Position numbers and translations under genes: made by a program | In this document: positions 13,201-18,297 of the stretch, piece by piece | Position numbering within the stretch: position 1 is the stretch's first letter | Layout of the letters: each line of letters begins with the position of its first letter | Notes under the pieces: generated by a model | Databases searched by the model: none | The model's input: only the letters and a program-made list of their open reading frames with translations | Told to the model about the DNA's origin: nothing | Source of the DNA: Caecitellus pseudoparvulus | Lineage: Eukaryota; Bigyra: Bicosoecida | Length of the DNA: 64,000 nucleotides | Assembly: GCA_965644315.1 (NCBI GenBank) | Contig: CBFFRQ010000096.1 | Location: 248,001-312,000, forward strand | Direction of reading: 5' to 3'

Positions 13201-14873
13201 AGAAGCGTGCCCGACGACACATCCAGCACCTCGCCCCACACCGCGTCCCCCCGCCGCCACAGCTCAGCGACAAGCCCAGTGCGGAAGGACCGCAGGCGTG
13301 CTCGAGAACTGTCAAGTGAGGCCTGCGGATCGGCCAGTCGTTGCAAGGCTGCGAACATACTGGTGTTCATCCCTGCGCCGAAGGTGTCGAAGGCATCGTC
13401 ACGCAGACTGCGCGCGATGGAGTCCGCCCCCACCGCGCTGGACAGAGCAGAAAAGGCAGCTGCCTCATGGACGCCAGCCCGCGTGCGAACCCAAGCCCTG
13501 CCCTGCAACTCGGCCCACAGACCTGCTTCCAGCGACCAGCGCTGGGTCTCCTCGGTGACGAGAGTGGCTGTAGAGTTCACGAGGTTCTCCGTGGCAAAGT
13601 CCACGGAGAACGCGCTGCCTACCATGCACACGACAGAAATGAACACAACACCAAGTGTCATGACTGTCAAAATGCATGACAGTTGGATGCAGCGAAACCA
13701 GTGCGACCAGCAAGACGTGCGCACCACCTCAACTTCCGTGGACTTGGGGCGCTTCAGGCTGCCAGGTTTCTCAGACTTGGTGCTGCTTGCAGGGGTAGGC
13801 GGAGCCTTGGACGCCCCCGTGGCGCCCTTTGGCGGGGTACTGGAGCTCTTGACAGCAGTTGGCCGGGCTGCAGGAACTGAAATGCTGCTTGAGCGATCGA
13901 CGCCTTCGCTCCCCTGCAGTGGGTTCGCCACAGTCCGGACGCCTGACGATGTGCCAGATCGGACTGATCGTGCTCCACCGCCACCATCTTTTGGCACAGG
14001 TGTGCCAGCTGATGCATCTTCTCCACTTGCGCCCGATCGCTTCAGTGCGGTAAGAAGTGACCCCATGACTTTCTGGCGCCGATCAAGAGGAAGCGTGGGT
14101 TTGGGCCGCTGGGCCGCTTGTGATTTAGGAGGGGCACTTGCACCAGCTGAAGCAGCATGCTCTGATCCGAGAGCTGTTGACGACCGCAGTTCGGGGCGTG
14201 GAAGCCCTTGGGCAGTGCCAGCAGACTCTGGGCTGGCCTTGGCGGACAAGCTTGACGATGTCGGGCCCGCGCCTCGTGCACTCTTGGAGCCCCCGGCGCC
14301 CTCCTTGGGTGATGTGGGCGGCAGGATGTCTTCTTCTACGCTAGCAGATGCCATCCCTTTCGTCTTGCCTTTTGTAGGTGCAGGCTTGGCTTTCACCGCC
14401 TCTGGCGTTGGGCCAGAGCCACTGGCGCTGGGCTGTCCTTGCTCCTTCATCGCTGACAGCATGGAGCCAAGGATCTTCTTTCGCCGGGAAACGGGAATGG
14501 AGACAGGGCCGCCCTTTGCCTTGCTGGATGGTGCCGTGCTGGGGCCGGGGGAGGGAACTGCGCCAGGCGCAACTGCGCTTGGCTTGGGTGGTGGCCGTGC
14601 CGCCTGGGGAGGCTTGGAACCGGCGTCTTTGTCTGCCGGCCCGGACGGCTTGGGAGACATGACAATGGCACCAACGGACAGTCTGCCAATCTTCCCCTGC
14701 CCAGTCTTACTGATCTTCGCGCTGGCTGGCTTTGGCTTCTCCAACGAAGCTGGCCGTGGTTTGTGCGCGGATGGCGTTTCGGGGGAAGTCTCCTCGGCAG
14801 CTGTTGCCGCTGAGCGGGTCTGTGGATCCGGTGAGGAGCCCCTACACCTTTTTACATCACTGTCTGACTCCAT
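1248..14873 (-). CDS. Giant receptor-channel: two large ectodomains fused to a two-domain (TPC-like) voltage-gated cation channel
   Basis: One uninterrupted frame of 4,541 residues. Approximate layout: cytosolic N terminus 1-390; TM1 391-421; ectodomain 1 422-1358 with several N-glycosylation sequons; TM2 1359-1391; cytosolic linker; TM3 1574-1598; ectodomain 2 1599-2964 with a Cache-type signature DRDWYVSA near 2021-2030; TM4 2965-2993; basic Ser-rich linker; then two six-helix channel repeats. Repeat I has S1 near 3421 (ending LAFWEAGP, as in two-pore channels), an unusually long S1-S2 loop of about 170 residues, S4 with LRPLYIIARVPTLR near 3790, pore TTGENYNEV near 3940, and S6. A canonical EF-hand loop (DDDGSGCLERKE, near 4030) lies in the linker, as in plant TPC1. 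Repeat II has S4 near 4345, pore LAESWNDIMYAL near 4420, S6, and an acidic tail. The ATG is followed by G. This is probably a Ca2+ or Na+ channel gated by voltage, Ca2+ and an extracellular cue; ion and ligand are inferred. Topology is self-consistent, with both termini cytosolic and 16 TM segments. Confidence 0.85.
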   Translation of the reverse strand: MESDSDVKRCRGSSPDPQTRSAATAAEETSPETPSAHKPRPASLEKPKPASAKISKTGQGKIGRLSVGAIVMSPKPSGPADKDAGSKPPQAARPPPKPSAVAPGAVPSPGPSTAPSSKAKGGPVSIPVSRRKKILGSMLSAMKEQGQPSASGSGPTPEAVKAKPAPTKGKTKGMASASVEEDILPPTSPKEGAGGSKSARGAGPTSSSLSAKASPESAGTAQGLPRPELRSSTALGSEHAASAGASAPPKSQAAQRPKPTLPLDRRQKVMGSLLTALKRSGASGEDASAGTPVPKDGGGGARSVRSGTSSGVRTVANPLQGSEGVDRSSSISVPAARPTAVKSSSTPPKGATGASKAPPTPASSTKSEKPGSLKRPKSTEVEVVRTSCWSHWFRCIQLSCILTVMTLGVVFISVVCMVGSAFSVDFATENLVNSTATLVTEETQRWSLEAGLWAELQGRAWVRTRAGVHEAAAFSALSSAVGADSIARSLRDDAFDTFGAGMNTSMFAALQRLADPQASLDSSRARLRSFRTGLVAELWRRGDAVWGEVLDVSSGTLLGGARRSAAPGASPSYVSSWASVAPRFDPAGTAPPLTAQQQLWEDLQAPVRGALHSHGSAQMSAPPASTGDNCACFFEQDWTPPAPFAHEPLSPAGAGTASTLHSPSHAADRWGAAPAQPWAQPSWWWQASASTAALASRIFLCANDDAAHPWTQVPIWYHAALLQPGEGRPSTRLPAAQLLAAASSRAHEGGALGGPGASDDPLAFLPLATKAAGSMNTTLQGSGQEPQEVARRILQRTVPTTLDPNAAVRQRGCLCAPASQPHAWLRSMVAARPYLAGVLRPNDAAGGCGSSTASLHNSSAALPASFWSVHSLAEVAGWGRDSAGATVASPAPNITGSPDDLVAVLTLRHRIPAHLGAAFTLAEAAELAGAGGPAVQEASCSGSSVVVTSLAIPLSVLSDRLHTVSGEGAAQYVDDVLASGSSLAFLSAGQRGQEDTDMCVGLSTGSFVSAQSSAADASSPSLGAPGSMAQVNELLHAPARSSMTDGAALGQGAPDPAQGTVVDATTLHGLWQLSVARAGQWLESAQLNFPGSLGSILGQASAATAVGKSSGVQAAAARRREAFAAPSEAGGMEGPVPSAGILTGEFYPLPACSGAVLSKARRRFAGTSRYRRPATDSIALAAEGTIATPFTRTVLANGLDSSQPALLRLPWQTADQADRFAAAHPLSEPLAYTAHRASRQNAALWWEGGSASAASLPDGQASSFSAPLPATSALAAWQEWYASHSRCSAKAFARPAPDADPWQSLRGMWELPAAATDQVWHCDDMSVLPAPASGSANTTGSHVMPPWTVTVAVSRTAFAGYLWYPLLVPTVLTLVILVTTLLVVAQAKYKMFTHAKAACVDCCHDLRTEDEEPASRAGSEAGPVSRPRSKAGPSARSRAKSTAGRQWTTNLLQTMADRMLDPQQDGPRSPHAPPRPRRRVSVVVGKGGKAHVCVVPDEQSAGGTPSPAHTDRRRESLGALAKRRDVDLLGSARSAAMSTASTATAATVGESVSSDAAMQLAEEEDEEELAGQNGGIGRTTLAVMFVTFGLVLVVYLQWTSAWSSAVGDLNTAVVEVQGYRAARAVQWAAAMPVALHALTQRMLGMSLPSLAPPLQPSSAASLTDAVAHLAVQPAASRAAETLPSSGRAPGIASSSAALSAALSSLSSPAQLAPSECVNGTHGAWASTAPSSACSAAAQASMQQRLDAKASPLNTTAVGRSALLRRLLAATAPASTPPPDSEAQGNAAVALQALLAGATRTAGFLACALDSAASALKVGVGLPQRFTLSAVDMEDPLASSTFLHEPDAASTAEGVSVTVSPAVAATGLVVTPAAGPPQHWVAAGGALAVHVSDGGLFTSGGTAAPPTLLFQSGHMPFMAAADVQAAAAAVASSSPVQQRTVAWGVGGGVLSLSDGTSASPMSSSHLVLTLASVLGVTTSTALSWSEQVPRPLRERASKVTQAMWSSPVGPLGLSSTRSDFTTPSARGNVDRDWYVSATETMAAVYGPFGGANGAAAELALARQPASGQSALCTADMAATALAWEAASLASGLSPMHATAAALASAGSADPPRWGPVTSFPGTMQRDVASAGAMGGTLRSSTFTQGAVTVLSRVQATATGALATASSSGSLALSGGGAVNASAVLVPIWSVSIGASALQTPSQQVGMRLMSRRLGSHTSLLGQGTQSTSGANLHVAASTTLAGAATGQVPAASWAAVHAVAASSLLGNMPSLLNTATPNGLGPDASRLALALGLGSAVQPNASASTLAAACRGAQEWGRAGWASAGTAPAPSVPDALLVNSSSGTATIVTLAATAGEMQVLGWTPSSATVFTDSLAAALVHHGVQLQRGSFAAMQASAPAQHHTLRLLPPAPATSTLLPLLAAGDAVNSAAATAAMLQPNPTVGAAWWPAVSSSLPAQGLVFSSEVGVQHLAAVASKHAASLNGHPDNELYSGISRGGICVELFGSECATPARKLAALAQQDAESSRSSTVASISLPPGNRVLITEGRSRLARSLSTRAVTLSRLLAYSQGIATTQASNTLASRFTGSFASAMTAGAADVANVGSGAVLTSMASSLASQTSALQLADMVSTQQYYGGTSPVAGSAERGLYSAASAGLWLPRLFYSLEATLFAVRQASVSPFAPPTVLSTQQAQALLPLLAPAAYGRPLPTYSDNQLSDSPPSTPTAQGGPAAALFTDSSASRGEGYILIPAGLMVASSHGASTSIDGSSGLLQRLLPTESDDVYIASVGGVFGMVSAALNVSSTQTLASLAMGRGSPFIATGGLGPRRALVHSSTLTGGVSSSTAHISAEATAAFLSVAASWATLASGSSVSSTGLSAPALARVVGLAPTAAAASLQALSGYEGPVTATSAEKQHAGFVLTQLQTWAMQAVGALALGDWASLRLGNSLDLIVHCTVHRAPLNEESDLWTNIAFIVAVGAILLSVVLTATITTALAQHARKVRAERLEAQLAAVRQALQKMSVLSPDAAGGSGLAVQQDLAVLSSSLEGKRAAKAAGAGAAPARQPLLSKTLQQVQKDQAASSISQAVRDARSMKREAKAGPLPTSPVSSAAASPQPGAIVKGPLSPRKGRMSKVAGDIVRMVRMSKVLKSGTGALATPAGRSFPKLESVGEDSPGIAESKLSAAGRARRRSSKSKRGSGLSVDVQGAASAADHPDSRRSSGRGSLRSPAARLRGAAASIMAAKRMSTLASPLSPRKSASLPPMSSPLASGMMRSSAVVSAAAAAGQKPGQTEETFDVGIWTTFRMLYPVVRGIVMEGGAWDMYRSRVAAAEQSFSASSQSLGKGKATTMNPLSTPPAATVKNPMANLRRTSTAGGTVLPLSAREQTLFRRARQFIHYYVSDAHPLETLYFEARSHWAREWSNRVVSTKSYTVTVYIFLVLFLGLAFWEAGPTASLAGTIPLTTPAAAVGAAGDLVVGVEGVDMVQSVTDLPPGVTVDGQVGRGNVLFASPASEDTLITIGSNLQAGSPSTASAGTGLATLRMRSFGGAQADSGIVSGWYLQKAYAWSLGILDRGSWGDSIDVAAQENGVPGTQESYAAGDVSSPLSGGSGVDQFGVQREDEWLRGGVLRVELLCLLILVADTLLIWYARGVRRHYVRLFDAAAPWCRRYAKWQSMHHGAVALGMDGYGAEGDSGMTPAKAALLDEEDAADAAIGTCSARVADVLYGLATCGARRRAKYYEEADGKPRAVKREGQLRTLFLVRVVLLFIFVVDWCARVFVGYRTGRTSTLLPVTAILRPLYIIARVPTLRSALGSFSSTLILARRVLALFASFLAVTAGVSIALLSSRSDLRFPVFTDDAAVAAAAGGANEDSPASSGDDAVIVASAADATLAASISALSALASNAAGMAGAVASAAGSGFQRAVSLPQALSTEGDGSGRGFSEFQSAWITMFVFVTTGENYNEVVYRASDTSSVAGGRLAVLFKPMFIVISFIGLFILVSLLIAHFQERFSESESRTREARTQKRRLALVLAFSLLDDDGSGCLERKEYARFLASSGVKTEHYEKLPDRLGPPEFVHLCEYLIVKKNFNFERRSYQSERLIFTMVTKSMNDGLRRLALLGCILRSQQWLQRFFNNELDVKFDSFILGVVIINTWAICLFGTKLGPFIDSVLPIFVLLYALELLLRIAAVGWKRFWYGKKKATRQVVTGASNPAAVAAALSRTRSTESMPSPTGSSHAVHMARTGSLRRIPSSGGAAGSSRMNAAAAAAAAAAASAGSSDDAPEEKQAPFQTAANRYDFFIIVLTIIVALASLFVTTSSTGGFQARLDSVDADSLQTLQVNDLARLSMVLPVLRLFSVVHATRALVFGLIAQAHKFLSILALLLLVMYAFAVLGIWAFAGLMSDLPPSVVGIMRNANFDTFESAMSTLYVLMLAESWNDIMYALVDASNSINPAFYFMAYVALVAVLFSQVFVGITIDVAIEIERERENADDVDEGFTRFMAAYGDRIADESDDDDVEGLLSALKEALEGGSEDDEDEEVTVIG
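2061..2093 (-). repeat. GCN trinucleotide run encoding poly-alanine
   Basis: Eleven consecutive alanine codons of mixed GCG/GCC/GCA type. They lie in the S2-S3 cytosolic linker of the second channel repeat, inside a low-complexity Ser/Ala/Arg insertion that separates the two helices. Confidence 0.7.
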
Positions 14874-15408
14874 GGGCAGCTAGCTGGTCCCGCAACCTCT
14901 CTCAGCGCGCACGTCAGTGAATCCAAGATGTCGCAGCGACACGCAGCGCTGCCTCACGCTCGGAGTGCGTTGGCTGCCCTCGGCACGACTGTTCGGGCAC
15001 AGGCAAGCGAAAACCAGGCCAAGGTACCTTATCGAGTGTCTGCGCCAAGCAGAGGGAACCGCCCAAGGCTGCAGCACTGGAAAACTGCGTGCGCTGGGTG
15101 GACTTGGCAACTTCCTGGCCAGGCCAAGGAAAGCTTCCGAGCTCTCCCGACAAACGTTGGTGTAGAACTTGAAGCCACGGGAGTCTGTAGCCTTTCACAC
15201 AAGGTGCACCGTGAGGGACGCACGCTTCGCGCAATGTGGCGTCCGTTCTATATTGCATGCCTTGCAATCCAGCCTGCTGCAAGGCTGGAGAACCTGACAC
15301 CACGAACTGCACTCTCCCTGTCTAACCCCGCCTTGCTGACGCGGAGCGTTTGGTTCAGGCGGGTCAGTGCAAAGTGCAGGTGTGCCGCGCCTCCAAGCAG
15401 CGTCCACC
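14874..15408. promoter_or_regulatory. Divergent intergenic region of channel and coiled-coil genes
   Basis: 535 bp between two start codons on opposite strands, so it should hold both promoters. A TATA-like TCTATATTG lies at 15248-15255, about 160 bp upstream of the plus-strand start. I see no other convincing motif and no credible exon. Confidence 0.4.
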
Positions 15409-18297
15409 ATGGCCACTCTGAGAGAGCGCATCGCCGCCCAGCGCACACAGTACATCCTCCGAAAAACATCAGCATCAGCCCCAGGCTCAGAAGATCATGC
15501 GAGAAGCATGCCTGCGCCAGCTGGGTTCAGCAGCACCAATTTCCGCACACGGCGAACTTTCCAGTGGGACAGCTCCTCCAGTGACGATGAGGCGGAGGTG
15601 CAAGAGCGAAAGCAGCATTCACGCAGTAGCACAGCACGTTCCCAGCGGCATGGGCTGCAGCCATCCTTGAGTGGAGCGCCCAGCCCTGCCCATCCAAGCG
15701 AGCGTCACAGCTGGCGTTTGGGCCAAAGCTCACCGGCACTCGCAGCAGGTGCTGAGGCTCCCCAGCGCGCACCAAGGACGCCTGGATCCCATGTTCTTGA
15801 TAGTGGCAGCTCGAGCCCAAGGTCTAGCCCCTTGAGTGCCTCCACTGCCGCCGAGGCCAGCAGGGCCGCGTCTGAAGTGCTGAGCGCTGCGCTGACCCCA
15901 AGACAGGTGCGGCGCGCGGCGCTGGAGGCCCACACTGCAAACATGCAGGGGGAGCTGTCCCTGGCCCACCAACTCATAGACAAGCTCAGCAGCGAGTTGC
16001 TGCGTGCGACTGCTGAAGCCGAAGCACAAGCCAAGAGCGCACAGCAAGTCCGCACTGTGTCGGCGCCCGCCACGCCAGCCGCCCCCCCTCCATCTCAGCG
16101 CACAGACAAGAGCAAGCTCCGAGCTGCGGAGGCGCTGAACGCCAGGCTGCAGCAGGAGCTAGATGTGGCCCATGACACCATCGCAGACTTGCGCACGGGC
16201 TTGCAGCGGGCAGAGGTAGCAGCTGCCTCTGCAGTCCAAACTGCTGCAGCAGCACGCGCAGAAGTTCGGGGTGCCGTGGCTTCTGACGAGCGAGTGCAGC
16301 GTGAGATCACCCGCCTGCGCCGAGTCTTTGCTGGGCGGGTGGAGGAAGTGTCCGCAGAGCGGGACACAGCCCTGCAGCAGGTGCGGTCCCTCACAGCCGA
16401 AGCTGCCCTGCTTCGGGCACAGGCTGGCGCAACCTCACAAACCGCCACCTCAACTGCCCAGCAAAGTAGCATTCTAGAACAGCGACTTTTGCAGGCACAA
16501 AGTGAGCTCCGTCAGACCGAGGCACAAGCTATGCAGCACAAACAGTGCGCTCAGGACACGCAGCGCCTCCTGGACGAGGCGGTGGAGCGGAGCCGCAAGC
16601 TGGAGTCACAGCTCCTGGAGCAGCGGAGTGTGGCGGCCAAGGCCCGAGAGGACGCCGCGGCCGCGAAAGCCGCCTCGGACGACACGTCTCGGCGAGTCTC
16701 TCTGCACATGTCGCAAGCGGTGCAAGCACAAGCCTCTGCGTTCACTGAGGAGGCCATTTTGCTTGCGCTGCAAGGCACGTTCACGTGGGATCAAGTCCGC
16801 CAAGCTGAAGAAAGCGCTGAACGCAACATTAGGCGGGAGGTGGACTCTGTTGTTCGTGATTTGCAGCTCAGTCTTCAGCAGGCGCAAGACCAGCTGGAGG
16901 CTCAATCACTTCGCGCAAACTCCCTAGCGCAAGAGCTACAGTCAGCGCAGCTTGAAGCACAAGCGTCATCAGCTGCCCTTGAGGAGCTGCGAAGCCATGG
17001 TCTTCGTCAACATGCTAGCCAGGACAGTGCAGTGCTGGATGCGGTGCAGAAGGACAAGGCAGAGCTGGCGGCGTCCCTGGATGCGGTGCAGAAGGACAAG
17101 GCAGAGCTGGCGGCGTCCCTGGATGCGGTGCAGAAGGACAAGGCAGAGCTGGCGGCGTCCCTGGATGCGGTGCAGAAGGACAAGGCAGAGCTGGCGGCGT
17201 CCCTGGATGCGGTGCAGAAGGACAAGGCAGAGCTGGCGGCGTCCCTGGATGCGGTGCAGAAGGACAAGGCAGAGCTGGCGGCGTCCCTGGATGCGGTGCA
17301 GAAGGACAAGGCAGAGCTGGCGGCGTCCCTGGATGCGGTGCAGAAGGACAAGGCAGAGCTGGCGGCGTCCCTGGATGCGGTGCAGAAGGACAAGGCAGAG
17401 CTGGCGGCGTCCCTGGATGCGGTGCAGAAGGACAAGGCAGAGCTGGCGGCGTCCCTGGATGCGGTGCAGAAGGACAAGGCAGAGCTGGCGGCGTCCCTGG
17501 ATGCGGTGCAGAAGGACAAGGCAGAGCTGGCGGCGTCCCTGGATGCGGTGCAGAAGGACACGACAGAAAGTGTTGAAAAGGGGATGCATGAGAGCCTTGT
17601 GTCTGAACTGAAGCAGGAGATAGCTGATCTGAGCTCGCAACTTCAGGCAAGCAAGGCAACTGTTCGAGACTTGGAAGGTGCTGTAAGCGCTGCCAAGGGC
17701 AGAGCACAGGTGGCTGGCACACGTGCAGATGAACTCCATGGACAGCTTTCTGCCGCAACGACTGCCAAAGACCAAGCAGAAGAAGCTCTCAAGACTATTC
17801 AATCATCCCATGAACATGCCCAACAAGCTCTTCAAGGCAAGGAAGCTGCTTGTCGTGCACTGGAAGAGCAGGTGGTATCGTTGAAGTCTCAGTTGGCTGA
17901 GCTGCGCGCCACGAAGTCACCAGCGGCAGCGCCAGGTCCACAGCGGCCTGCCGCCTCAGGCATCAGACCTGTTGGTGGAGCTGTGCCCGCTGCACTACCG
18001 ACAAAGCCCGCGCCTACAAAAGGTGGCACATTCAAGCCACGTCCTCCCCCTGCAGGTCCCCCGCCCGGGCAGTCGTCCAAGTCAGGGTCTCCTCCTCCGG
18101 CAGATGCAGCCGCTGCCGAAGCCATGCTGGACGATCTCCCGGACATTGATGACTTTGGCTCTGGCCCCCCCACGCCCAAGACGAAGCCCCCACCCTTAAG
18201 AAAACCCAAACTCCCTGGCTCTGCAAAGCCTCTATCGTCAGCATTGAAGCCTGGCCCGGCAGGACCACCCGGGCCACGACCTCCACCGCCAAAGTGA
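15409..18297 (+). CDS. Long coiled-coil protein with tandem 14-residue repeats and a proline-rich tail
   Basis: 962 residues, intronless. The start was chosen at 15409 because it has a perfect CCACCATGG context; an in-frame GTG at 15367 is not plausible. Residues 1-150 are Ser/Arg-rich and low complexity, with a short acidic patch (SSSSDDEAEV). From about 170 to 850 the sequence is heptad-patterned with very high Ala, Gln, Glu and Leu, typical of extended coiled coil. Residues 544-711 are twelve identical copies of DAVQKDKAELAASL, two heptads each. The last 100 residues are rich in PPP and PxxP and contain an acidic motif, DDLPDIDDF, that could be a docking site. No enzyme domain is visible. 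A structural or cytoskeletal role is an inference from composition only. Its 3' end faces PNKP across an unusual 2-kb gap. Confidence 0.8.
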   Translation: MATLRERIAAQRTQYILRKTSASAPGSEDHARSMPAPAGFSSTNFRTRRTFQWDSSSSDDEAEVQERKQHSRSSTARSQRHGLQPSLSGAPSPAHPSERHSWRLGQSSPALAAGAEAPQRAPRTPGSHVLDSGSSSPRSSPLSASTAAEASRAASEVLSAALTPRQVRRAALEAHTANMQGELSLAHQLIDKLSSELLRATAEAEAQAKSAQQVRTVSAPATPAAPPPSQRTDKSKLRAAEALNARLQQELDVAHDTIADLRTGLQRAEVAAASAVQTAAAARAEVRGAVASDERVQREITRLRRVFAGRVEEVSAERDTALQQVRSLTAEAALLRAQAGATSQTATSTAQQSSILEQRLLQAQSELRQTEAQAMQHKQCAQDTQRLLDEAVERSRKLESQLLEQRSVAAKAREDAAAAKAASDDTSRRVSLHMSQAVQAQASAFTEEAILLALQGTFTWDQVRQAEESAERNIRREVDSVVRDLQLSLQQAQDQLEAQSLRANSLAQELQSAQLEAQASSAALEELRSHGLRQHASQDSAVLDAVQKDKAELAASLDAVQKDKAELAASLDAVQKDKAELAASLDAVQKDKAELAASLDAVQKDKAELAASLDAVQKDKAELAASLDAVQKDKAELAASLDAVQKDKAELAASLDAVQKDKAELAASLDAVQKDKAELAASLDAVQKDKAELAASLDAVQKDKAELAASLDAVQKDTTESVEKGMHESLVSELKQEIADLSSQLQASKATVRDLEGAVSAAKGRAQVAGTRADELHGQLSAATTAKDQAEEALKTIQSSHEHAQQALQGKEAACRALEEQVVSLKSQLAELRATKSPAAAPGPQRPAASGIRPVGGAVPAALPTKPAPTKGGTFKPRPPPAGPPPGQSSKSGSPPPADAAAAEAMLDDLPDIDDFGSGPPTPKTKPPPLRKPKLPGSAKPLSSALKPGPAGPPGPRPPPPK
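17038..17559 (+). repeat. Twelve perfect 42-bp tandem repeats plus a partial unit
   Basis: The unit begins GATGCGGTGCAGAAGGACAA and is 42 bp (14 codons) long. Twelve copies run without a mismatch that I can see from 17038 to 17541. They are followed by a partial copy that diverges after DAVQKD. The period is in frame and equals two coiled-coil heptads, so copy-number change keeps both frame and heptad register. Confidence 0.95.

Noticed and set aside
13207-14883. Long plus-strand frame (over 500 codons) opposite the channel N terminus
   Set aside because: It mirrors the low-complexity Pro/Ser/Ala coding on the other strand. It has no domain, and the minus-strand frame is fixed by the TM and channel motifs. 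GC-rich DNA produces such shadows.
14928-15584. Plus-strand frame of about 218 codons in the channel/coiled-coil intergenic region
   Set aside because: Its composition is random-looking and it overlaps the well-supported coiled-coil start in another frame.
17038-17559. Regular repeats as a CRISPR array
   Set aside because: The units are directly adjacent, identical and in frame, with no unique spacers, and the window is eukaryotic.
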